A stretch of DNA of 64,000 nucleotides from Halomonas sp. YLGW01 (GTDB lineage Bacteria > Pseudomonadota > Gammaproteobacteria > Pseudomonadales > Halomonadaceae). The stretch is taken from positions 2,356,001 through 2,420,000 of the forward strand of contig NZ_CP062005.1 in the NCBI RefSeq assembly GCF_014840935.1, written 5' to 3'. The notes under the pieces are model-generated. The model was not told where the DNA came from. It worked only from the letters and a program-made list of their open reading frames with translations, and did not search any database. The position numbers and the translations under genes were made by a program. Positions 49,412 to 56,393 of the stretch are shown piece after piece; position 1 is the first letter of the stretch; each line of letters opens with the position of its first letter.

Positions 49412-49441
49412 CGACGCCCGACCATCAATGGCCGGGCGTCG
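49412..49441. terminator. Hairpin between convergent anti-sigma and DUF302 genes
   Basis: Arms CGACGCCCGACCA (49412-49424) and TGGCCGGGCGTCG (49429-49441), one imperfect pair (G-U on the minus-strand transcript), TCAA loop. No U-run either side; probably a bidirectional terminator. Confidence 0.5.
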
Positions 49442-49460
49442 CGTCAACGGTGCTCACCCG

Positions 49461-49925
49461 TCAGGGCGTGGCTGCTTCCTGAGCCACGGCCTCGAGAATG
49501 CCCGCCACCTTGTCCAGCGGCAGCTCACAGTCGGTCAGCCGGTGCCGCTCGGCCAGGTAGTGGGGAGAATTCCATTCGAGCCGAGTGCCTTCGTCCAGCT
49601 GGCGGAGCACCATCTTCTGCGGCAGGTCCAGCGCCATGCTGCCCTGACACACCATCATCGGGGTACCGACCTTGGGGTTGCCGAACACGAAGGTACGGGT
49701 GGGGGGCAGGGATAGCCCGGCCTTCTGGGCATTGTCGGCGTGGTCGATGACCGTAAACAGCGTCAGGCCCTTGCTGTCCAGGGCATCGCGCAGGCCCTGA
49801 TCGACCGCCTGTATGTCTTGTTCGCTATCCAGGTGCTCGATACCGTCGGCGCGGTCACCGGCCGCGGCGATGCCGGACAGGCTGAAGAGGGTCACGGCGA
49901 CGAGGGCCAGTCTTGCCTTGATCAT
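49461..49925 (-). CDS. Periplasmic DUF302 protein
   Basis: Exported 154-residue protein: signal peptide to about AAAG (residue 22), then a DUF302 domain (VIDHADNAQKAGLSLPPTRTFVFGNPKVGTPMM, quoted by its core FVFGNPKVGTPMM). Family role is unsettled; members occur near redox, sulfur and oxidative-stress genes. AAAGGAG lies 7 bases before ATG 49925. Upstream there is the motif ATCCTCAGTCAGA shared with the cysteine-repeat genes, and a palindrome GATCGG-TT-CCGATC. Confidence 0.9.
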   Translation of the reverse strand: MIKARLALVAVTLFSLSGIAAAGDRADGIEHLDSEQDIQAVDQGLRDALDSKGLTLFTVIDHADNAQKAGLSLPPTRTFVFGNPKVGTPMMVCQGSMALDLPQKMVLRQLDEGTRLEWNSPHYLAERHRLTDCELPLDKVAGILEAVAQEAATP

Positions 49926-50021
49926 GATCGTACTCCTTTCCGTTGGAACCTTGGGAGGACCACAGTGACGCCGTGGCCATGAGATGTCTGCATGACAGGC
50001 ATGCCGACCGGATGCCCGGGC

Positions 50022-50044
50022 GATCGGTTCCGATCCTCAGTCAG
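50022..50044 (-). promoter_or_regulatory. Palindrome and shared motif upstream of the DUF302 gene
   Basis: GATCGGTTCCGATC (50022-50035, 6-base arms) overlaps ATCCTCAGTCAGA (50032-50044), the near copy of the 41900 motif. About 100 bases upstream of the DUF302 start. Candidate ECF promoter or operator; not verified. Confidence 0.35.
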
Positions 50045-50075
50045 AATGCCCAACCCGAAGGCTCAGCCCGTGTAC

Positions 50076-50747
50076 TCAACCTAGCCGCTCGCTTAACGCG
50101 AGCAGGTCGGTCACGGTCACATCCGGCTCGCCACCCCAGGCATCGAAGGGCGCCTCGGCGCTGCGCCGCACCCAGGCGGCATGCAGGCCGGCATGGCGAG
50201 CCCCGATCACGTCAAAGGGATTGCTGGAGATCAGCCAGGTGTCCTGAGCCTCGCTTTCCATGCGGTCACGCAGGTGCGAATAGACCGCCGGGTCGGGCTT
50301 GAAGCGCTTGATCTCATCGACGCTTATGATGTCGTCGAAGTAATCCCGAAGCCCGGCCTGACTCAGCAGGCCATCGACCGCCTCGCGGGTGCCGTTGGAA
50401 AAGGCCACGCAGGTCACCCCGGCGCCCGAGAAGCGCTGTAGCGCCTCGGCGACATCGGGAAAGGCCGGCAGCCGGCCGTAGGTCGCCATCAGGCGATCCT
50501 TCTGACCTTCGCTCAGGCCGGTTCCCAGCGCGCGGTCGGTGAACTCCAACGCTTCCCGGGTGCAGGCCGAGAAGGGGGTGTAGGCGCCCATCAGGCCGCG
50601 CCGAAAGCTGTATTCCAGCTGCTTGTCCCGCCAGCGCTGGGAGAAGGCCGCGGCTCTCTCGCCCAGCGCCGTTTCCAGTTCGGCGATCACGCCATGCGTA
50701 TCGATCAGGGTGCCATAGACGTCGAAGGCCAGTACACGTTTGCTCAT
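50076..50747 (-). CDS. HAD-superfamily (S)-2-haloacid dehalogenase, type II
   Basis: HAD hydrolase, 223 residues. Nucleophile D9 in LAFDVYGTLID, substrate-binding FSRR-region (SFRRGLMGAY), SNG motif VAFSNGT, Lys in IKRFKPDPAVY and the C-terminal SSNPFDVIGARHAGL typical of L-2-haloacid dehalogenases. It lies 132 bases downstream of eutC on the same strand. Whether it acts on halogenated acids or is a general phosphatase-like housekeeper in ectoine catabolism is unknown. Confidence 0.9.
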   Translation of the reverse strand: MSKRVLAFDVYGTLIDTHGVIAELETALGERAAAFSQRWRDKQLEYSFRRGLMGAYTPFSACTREALEFTDRALGTGLSEGQKDRLMATYGRLPAFPDVAEALQRFSGAGVTCVAFSNGTREAVDGLLSQAGLRDYFDDIISVDEIKRFKPDPAVYSHLRDRMESEAQDTWLISSNPFDVIGARHAGLHAAWVRRSAEAPFDAWGGEPDVTVTDLLALSERLG

Positions 50748-50879
50748 CTTGCATCCTTCTGATTATGCGCTATAAACGGCGACGCCGGGCGTCGCCCGCA
50801 GGACCGTATCTCCATCGCCCCGCAACAGACACCTGAGCGCCAAAGGGGTTCAACGCCATGGGGGCCACGCCATAGCGGG

Positions 50880-51836
50880 TCAACTCAGACGGCCGAGAGC
50901 AAAGTCGGCGATGGCGGTATCCTGCACCCCGGTGCCGGTCAGGTCGCAGACGGTGATGGTCGCATCGGACAGCCGCAGCCGCTGCCCTTCGGCGATCACC
51001 CGGCCAAGCTCGAAGACCTTGAAGGGCAGAGCGCCACCGACGTCGGCGGCCCCGGCGAAGGCCTTGAGCTCGCCATGGCACGCGCTCTGGGCCCGGCTGT
51101 CGCAGACGAAGGCATCGGCGCGAGTCAGCACGCCGGCGTCGAGCTCGCGCTTCTCGGGGCTGTCGGAGCCCATGGCGGTGACGTGCACGCCCTCGGGTAG
51201 ATCCGCCGCGGTAAGGAGTGGCTCATGGGAGGGCGTGGTGGTGACGATGATGTCGGCCACGGCGCAGGCGGCCCGGACGCTTGCGTGCACCCTGACCTCA
51301 AGGCCCCGGGCACGCAGCCGCTCGGCATAGTGCTCCGCCGCCTGCGGCCTCCGCGCCCAGACATCGACGCTGTCGATATCGCGGACCAGGCGCAGCGCCT
51401 CGACCTGTCGCTCGGCCTGCTCGCCGGCCCCCAGCACCGTGACCCGGCGGCTGTCTTCCCGTGACAGGTGCTTGGCGGCGATGGCACCGGCCAGGGCGGT
51501 GCGCACCATGGTCAGGTAGCCCTCATCGAAGAGCATCGCCTCGACCAGGCCGGTGCGCGCCGAGCACACCATCATCAGGCCGCTGAGGCTAGGAAGGCCC
51601 AGCCTGGGATTGTCGAAGAAGCCGGAGCTGACCTTGATCGCGAACCGCGAATAGCCGCGAAGGTGGGCGGTCTTGACGTCGACCTCGCCGTTGGCCTCCT
51701 CGATGGCCATGGACAGGATCGGCGGCTGCACCGCCTCGCCCCGCCCCAGGGCGGCAAAACCCGCTTCCACGGCGGTCAGGGCGTCCCGATCCAGCGTCAC
51801 GGCCTCGCCGATCGCCTCCCGGTCGAATAGTTGCAT
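50880..51836 (-). CDS. eutC: EutC, ornithine cyclodeaminase/mu-crystallin family (hydroxyectoine utilisation)
   Basis: NAD(P)-dependent enzyme of the OCD family, 318 residues, normal length. Seen: KTAHLRGYSRFAIKVSSGFFDN, Rossmann motif VTVLGAGEQAERQVEA, and TAMGSDSPEKRELD. Family members paired with a threonine-dehydratase-like protein include iminosuccinate reductases, so a role in handling a hydroxyaspartate-type intermediate from hydroxyectoine is plausible but inferred. AAGGAG precedes ATG 51836; it follows eutB by 43 bases. Confidence 0.88.
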   Translation of the reverse strand: MQLFDREAIGEAVTLDRDALTAVEAGFAALGRGEAVQPPILSMAIEEANGEVDVKTAHLRGYSRFAIKVSSGFFDNPRLGLPSLSGLMMVCSARTGLVEAMLFDEGYLTMVRTALAGAIAAKHLSREDSRRVTVLGAGEQAERQVEALRLVRDIDSVDVWARRPQAAEHYAERLRARGLEVRVHASVRAACAVADIIVTTTPSHEPLLTAADLPEGVHVTAMGSDSPEKRELDAGVLTRADAFVCDSRAQSACHGELKAFAGAADVGGALPFKVFELGRVIAEGQRLRLSDATITVCDLTGTGVQDTAIADFALGRLS

Positions 51837-51879
51837 GGGACTCTCCTTAACTGGGGGGTCGGTGATCCCGTCAGAGCCT

Positions 51880-52878
51880 CTAGCGTCCTATGAGCCCCCG
51901 GGCTCGATCAAGGGTCTCAAGCGATACCCCGTTGCCGGAAACGATCAAGGCGATCGTCTGGCCTCCGATATCGATGCCGTGCTCGGCGATCGCCGCCAGC
52001 CCGACCGCCGCCGCCCCCTCGACCAGCAGCTTCTCGTGCTCGAGCATGTCGACCATGGCATGGGCGATGGCGGCCTCCGAGACCTGGTAGTGATCGTCCA
52101 TCACCTCATCGACCAGGGCCAGGCTGCAGCGGTTGTCCAGGCCGATCCCGCCACCCAGGGAGTCACCGAGGCTCTCGACCTCCTCCACCGCCACCGGATG
52201 CCCGGCCTCGAGGCTCTTCCACATCGCCGCTCCGCGAGAGAGGCTCACCCCGGTCAGCTGAACCTCCGGGCGGATCGCCTTCAGGGCCGCGCCGATGCCG
52301 CCGAGCAGGCCACCGCCGGAGAGCCCGACGAAGACCCGGTCGAGCTCCGGGGCGTCCTCGAGCAGCTCCAGGCCGATGGTGCCCTGGCCGGCGGCGATCA
52401 GCGGGTCATCGAAGGGCGGGATCAGGGTCATGCCCTCCTTATCGACCAGTCGCGCCACCTCCTCGAAGGCCTCGTCCTGGCTGGCGCCGATGCGCGTGAC
52501 AGTGGCGCCCAGGGCCTCGATGGCGGCAACCTTGTTGGCCGGCACCAGGGTCGACAGACAGATGGTCGCCGGCACCCCGAGGCGCGCCGCGGCGAAGGCC
52601 ACCGCCCGGCCGTGGTTGCCGGTGGAGGCGGTGGTGACGCCTTTGGCCAGGGCCTCGCGGCCATGGCGCTCGATCAGCGCAGCGATCATGTTGGTGGCCC
52701 CCCGCAGCTTGAAGGCGCCGGTGGGCTGGCAGGTCTCGAGCTTGAGCAGCACCTTCGCGTCGAAGCGGCGCGATAGCGCCGCCGAGCACACCAACGGCGC
52801 GCGCACCACCTGGCCTTCGAGCCGCTTGCGTGCTCGGTAGAGTTCGGCCAGGGTCACACCGTGAACGGGAGGGGGCAT
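51880..52878 (-). CDS. eutB: EutB, threonine/serine dehydratase-like PLP enzyme (hydroxyectoine utilisation)
   Basis: Fold-type II PLP enzyme, 332 residues. PLP lysine K57 in QPTGAFKLRGA, phosphate loop SGGGLLGGIG, STGNHGRAVAFAA. Homologues in eut clusters are assigned to hydroxyectoine catabolism; the hydroxyaspartate dehydratases of this fold suggest a dehydration step on a beta-hydroxy amino acid. AAGGAT precedes ATG 52878. Upstream doeD is separated by 162 bases that contain a bulged hairpin. Confidence 0.9.
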   Translation of the reverse strand: MPPPVHGVTLAELYRARKRLEGQVVRAPLVCSAALSRRFDAKVLLKLETCQPTGAFKLRGATNMIAALIERHGREALAKGVTTASTGNHGRAVAFAAARLGVPATICLSTLVPANKVAAIEALGATVTRIGASQDEAFEEVARLVDKEGMTLIPPFDDPLIAAGQGTIGLELLEDAPELDRVFVGLSGGGLLGGIGAALKAIRPEVQLTGVSLSRGAAMWKSLEAGHPVAVEEVESLGDSLGGGIGLDNRCSLALVDEVMDDHYQVSEAAIAHAMVDMLEHEKLLVEGAAAVGLAAIAEHGIDIGGQTIALIVSGNGVSLETLDRARGLIGR

Positions 52879-52954
52879 GGGCGCATCCTTATTCGATGAC
52901 CATCACTAGCGTCATGATGATGAGTCTAACGATGGCCGTGTGCGCGGCCACGAT

Positions 52955-52983
52955 CAAGCGCGCCGCCCGGTGGGCGGCGCTTG
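52955..52983 (-). terminator. G+C-rich hairpin between doeD and eutB
   Basis: CGCCGCCC / GGGCGGCG stem (52961-52968, 52972-52979) extended by CAAG/CTTG beyond a two-base bulge; no U-run follows. May attenuate or separate the doe and eut transcripts. Confidence 0.45.
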
Positions 52984-53040
52984 GATGACGATCCTCACCT
53001 GCTGTTCATGCCGGGCGAGTCAGGACTGGGCGGGCCTCGT

Positions 53041-54444
53041 TCAGCGCAGCGCGCCATCGCGGGTCAGTTCATCGGTCACCTTGTCCACGGCCCGTTTGAC
53101 GCGGGCAATGATCTCGTCGACCTGATCCCGGGTGGTGATCAGCGGCGGCGCGAAGCCGAGGATATCGCCCTGAGGCATGGCGCGGGCGATCAGGTTCTCC
53201 TCGAGGGCGGCCGCGGCGATCCGCGGGCCAACCTTGAGGCTCGGGTCGAAGTGGGCGCGCTTGGCCGGATTGGCGGAGAACTCAAGCGACGCCAGCATGC
53301 CCACGCCGCGGGCCTGACCGACGATCGGGTGATCACCGAAGGTGGCCTGCATCTGCTGCTGCAGGTAGGCGCCGGTCTCGGCGGCGTTGGCGGTGAGGCC
53401 TTCGCGCTCGATGATCTCCAGGTTGGCAAGCCCCGCCGCGCAGCCCAGCGCATGGCCGGAGTAGGTCCAGCCGTGGCCGATCGGGCCGTATTCGCCGGTG
53501 CCCTGCTCGAGCACCTGCCACACCCGGTCGCCGACGATCACCCCGGACAGCGGCTGATAGGCGCTGGTCAGGCCCTTGGCCACGGTGATCAGGTCCGGCT
53601 TGATGCCGTAGTGATGGCTGCCGAAGTTGCTGCCGATGCGCCCGAAACCACACACCACCTCGTCGGCTATCAGCAGCACGTCGTACTTGTCGAGCACCGC
53701 CTGGATCGCCGCCCAGTAACCCTCCGGTGGCGGCACGATGCCGCCGGTGCCCAGCACCGGCTCGCCGATGAAGGCGGCCACGGTGTCGGGGCCTTCGGCG
53801 AGAATCATCTCCTCGAGCCGGGTCGCGCAGTAGGCCGAGAATTCCTGCTCGCTCATGCCTTCCTGCTCGGCGGCGCGGTGGTAATAGTACGGCGCCTCGG
53901 TGTGGCGAATGGTATCGATCGGCAGGTCGAAATGATCGTGAAACGCCTTCAGGCCGGTCAATGAGCCCGACGCGATGCCGGAGCCGTGATAGCCGCGCAT
54001 CCGCGAAATGACCTTCTTCTTCTGCGGGCGCCCGAGCACGTTGTTGTAATAGCGCACCAGCTTGAGCTGGGTCTCGTTGGCATCTGAGCCTGACATGCCG
54101 TAGTAGACCTTGGACATGCCGGGGCCGGCCAGCTCGAGAATCTTTTCGGAGAGCCTGATCTGCGCTTCGTTGGAGTGCCCCACATAGGTGTGGTAGTAGG
54201 ACATCTCAAGGGCCTGCTTGTAGATGGCCTCGGCCACCTCGGTACGGCCGTAGCCGATGTTGACGCAGTACAGGCCGGCAAAGCCGTCGATGAACTCACG
54301 TCCGTCCATGTCGACGATATTGATGCCCTGACCGCCGGTGATGATCCGGCCCGGCGCATCGCCATGGGCGAAGTCACGCAGGTGGGTAGAGGCGTGGAAG
54401 GTGACCTTGCGATCGCGATCGATCAGCTCCTGATGGGTGCTCAT
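53041..54444 (-). CDS. doeD: DoeD, class III aminotransferase of ectoine degradation (diaminobutyrate transaminase)
   Basis: PLP-dependent transaminase converting L-2,4-diaminobutyrate to aspartate-4-semialdehyde in ectoine catabolism (assignment by family and neighbours). The 467-residue product has PLP lysine K290 in ITVAKGLTSAYQPL, the aspartate LLIADEVVCGFGR and GYHGSGIASGSLTG. Start ATG 54444 with AGGGAG upstream. Next to doeC, which would oxidise its product. Related beta-alanine/taurine-type transaminases share these motifs, so the context carries the specific call. Confidence 0.9.
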   Translation of the reverse strand: MSTHQELIDRDRKVTFHASTHLRDFAHGDAPGRIITGGQGINIVDMDGREFIDGFAGLYCVNIGYGRTEVAEAIYKQALEMSYYHTYVGHSNEAQIRLSEKILELAGPGMSKVYYGMSGSDANETQLKLVRYYNNVLGRPQKKKVISRMRGYHGSGIASGSLTGLKAFHDHFDLPIDTIRHTEAPYYYHRAAEQEGMSEQEFSAYCATRLEEMILAEGPDTVAAFIGEPVLGTGGIVPPPEGYWAAIQAVLDKYDVLLIADEVVCGFGRIGSNFGSHHYGIKPDLITVAKGLTSAYQPLSGVIVGDRVWQVLEQGTGEYGPIGHGWTYSGHALGCAAGLANLEIIEREGLTANAAETGAYLQQQMQATFGDHPIVGQARGVGMLASLEFSANPAKRAHFDPSLKVGPRIAAAALEENLIARAMPQGDILGFAPPLITTRDQVDEIIARVKRAVDKVTDELTRDGALR

Positions 54445-54562
54445 GTTTTTCTCCCTAAAACTCCCCGACCACATCGGGGAGTATGTGCATGGCTTGGCAT
54501 CACATCAGCCAAGACCGTTATCCAATAAGTGCTAGAACCCTGCGAGCGATGGCCAGGCTAGC

Positions 54563-56056
54563 TTAACTACCTGAAACCGAGCCCAGCGCGCCCAGGCAGT
54601 AGTACTTGGTCTCCAGGTATTCATCGATGCCGCCGACGCCACCTTCACGCCCGAGGCCGGACTGCTTGACGCCGCCGAAGGGAATCGGCGGACCGGTCAT
54701 CTTGACCGAGTTGACCGAGACCATGCCGAACTCGAGTGCCCGCAACAGCTTCCAGATGCGCCGGATGTCGTGGGTGTAGACATAGGCGGCGAGGCCGTAT
54801 TCGGTATCGTTGGCCATGGCGATGACTTCATCGTCGTCGCCATAGGCAGTAATGCCGGCCACCGGGGCAAAGTTCTCTTCCCGCCAGACCTTCATCTCGG
54901 GGGTCACCCCGGTCAGCAGCACCGGCATGAAGAAGTTGGGCCCGGGCGCCGCCGACTGATCGCCGGCCACCAGGGTCGCGCCCCGGGAGATGGCGTCATC
55001 GACGATGCTCGCCGCCTTCTCGACCGCCTGGCCATGGATCAGCGGGCCCAGATCGACCTCGCTCTGCAGGCCGTTGCCGACGGTCAGCGCCGCCATCCGC
55101 TCGGCGAAATGCTCGACGAAGGCGTCATGGATCGATTCGTGCACCAGGATACGGTTGGCCGCCAGGCAGTCCTGGCCGGCGGTCTGGAACTTGGCGGCGA
55201 CCGCCGCCAGGGCGGCCTCCCGCGGGTCCATGTCCGGCCCCACGATGAAGGGCGCATTGCCACCCAGTTCCAGCGACACCCGCTTGACGGTGCCGGCGCA
55301 CTGCTCGAGCAGCAGCCGCCCGACCCGGGTGGAGCCGGTGAAGGACAGCGCCTTGACGCGCTCCTCACCGCACAGGATCGAGGACACCTCCGCGGGCTCG
55401 CCCAGCACCACGTTGTAGATGCCCGCCGGGATGCCGGCCCGCTCGGCGAGCTCGGCCAGTGCCAGCGCCGAGAACGGAGTCTCGCCGGCCGGTTTGACGA
55501 TCACCGGGCAGCCCGCGGCCATGGCAGCCGCCGCCTTGCGGGTGATCATCGCCAGCGGGAAGTTCCAGGGCGTGATCAGGGCGGCGATACCGACCGGTTC
55601 CTTGATCGTGCCCAGGGCCGCATTGGGAATGTGGCTGGGAATGGTCTCGCCGAAGGTGCGCTTGCCCTGCTCGGCGAACCACTTGATGAAGCTGGCGCCG
55701 TATTCCACCTCGCCCCGGGCATCCGGCAGCGGCTTGCCCTGCTCCATGGACATCAGGATGGCGAGATCCTCGCGGTGTGCCTGCAAGAGGTCATACCAGG
55801 CCAGCAAACGCTCGGCACGCTCGTCGGCGCGCAGCGCCCGCCACTGGACGAAGGCTCGCTCGGCCGCATCGACGGCACCGCGAATCTGGTCGGCCTCCAG
55901 CCAGGGAATATGCCCAAGGACCTCACCGGTGGCCGGGTCGGTCACGGCCTCCTCGCGGCCACCATCGCCATGGGTCCACTTGCCGTCGACATAGGCGTAC
56001 TGGCGGAACAGGCGGGGATCGTCGAGTCGCTGAGTCACCGTCGTGGACACTTTCAT
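54563..56056 (-). CDS. doeC: DoeC, aldehyde dehydrogenase of ectoine degradation (aspartate-semialdehyde dehydrogenase)
   Basis: NAD(P)-dependent ALDH oxidising aspartate-4-semialdehyde to aspartate in the doe pathway; resembles succinate-semialdehyde dehydrogenase. The 497-residue product has catalytic C297 (TAGQDCLAANR), Glu in VSLELGGNAPF, and the cofactor loop FTGSTRVGR. GGGAGG lies 6 bases before ATG 56056; a longer upstream frame has no site. It leads doeC-doeD, transcribed away from the decarboxylase gene whose terminator lies just upstream. Confidence 0.9.
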   Translation of the reverse strand: MKVSTTVTQRLDDPRLFRQYAYVDGKWTHGDGGREEAVTDPATGEVLGHIPWLEADQIRGAVDAAERAFVQWRALRADERAERLLAWYDLLQAHREDLAILMSMEQGKPLPDARGEVEYGASFIKWFAEQGKRTFGETIPSHIPNAALGTIKEPVGIAALITPWNFPLAMITRKAAAAMAAGCPVIVKPAGETPFSALALAELAERAGIPAGIYNVVLGEPAEVSSILCGEERVKALSFTGSTRVGRLLLEQCAGTVKRVSLELGGNAPFIVGPDMDPREAALAAVAAKFQTAGQDCLAANRILVHESIHDAFVEHFAERMAALTVGNGLQSEVDLGPLIHGQAVEKAASIVDDAISRGATLVAGDQSAAPGPNFFMPVLLTGVTPEMKVWREENFAPVAGITAYGDDDEVIAMANDTEYGLAAYVYTHDIRRIWKLLRALEFGMVSVNSVKMTGPPIPFGGVKQSGLGREGGVGGIDEYLETKYYCLGALGSVSGS

Positions 56057-56291
56057 GAAACACCTCCCTGGGAGAACAGCGTCAATGGCGCTGGCACCGA
56101 AAATTGGCTCGGGCGGCAGTCGCCGCCTGATGCCTACAGGGTAAGGCGTCCTGGCTAACGAGACTTTTTGTTGGACTGCCCTTGGCGCGAGGTTTTTTCC
56201 GCGTTCTGACCGAAAGCGACAGAATTTTCTGCTCGATTCACACAACCATCTGACCGGGAAACACAGGGGAGAAAACATGAGGGCCAGAAAC
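56057..56291 (-). promoter_or_regulatory. Probable promoter region of doeC-doeD
   Basis: Region between the decarboxylase terminator and doeC. It is less G+C-rich than its surroundings, with a T-run at 56192-56197 and the dyad CAGAATTTTCTG (56220-56231, 5-base arms), a candidate site for an Lrp/AsnC-type regulator such as DoeX. No clear -10/-35 pair could be fixed. Confidence 0.35.
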
Positions 56292-56325
56292 GCCATCGCC
56301 CCGGCCGAAGGGCCGGGGCGATGGC
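56292..56325 (-). terminator. Strong hairpin terminator after the Orn/Lys/Arg decarboxylase gene
   Basis: Perfect 15-bp stem GCCATCGCCCCGGCC / GGCCGGGGCGATGGC with a 4-base loop, followed on the minus strand by GTTTCTGG. It lies about 70 bases after the decarboxylase stop and separates it from doeC. Confidence 0.75.
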
Positions 56326-56393
56326 AATGCTTAGCGCTACTGCGGTACTAAATGGTGGAGCTAAGGTGGTGGGGCTAAAGCGACCCGAGCGCG

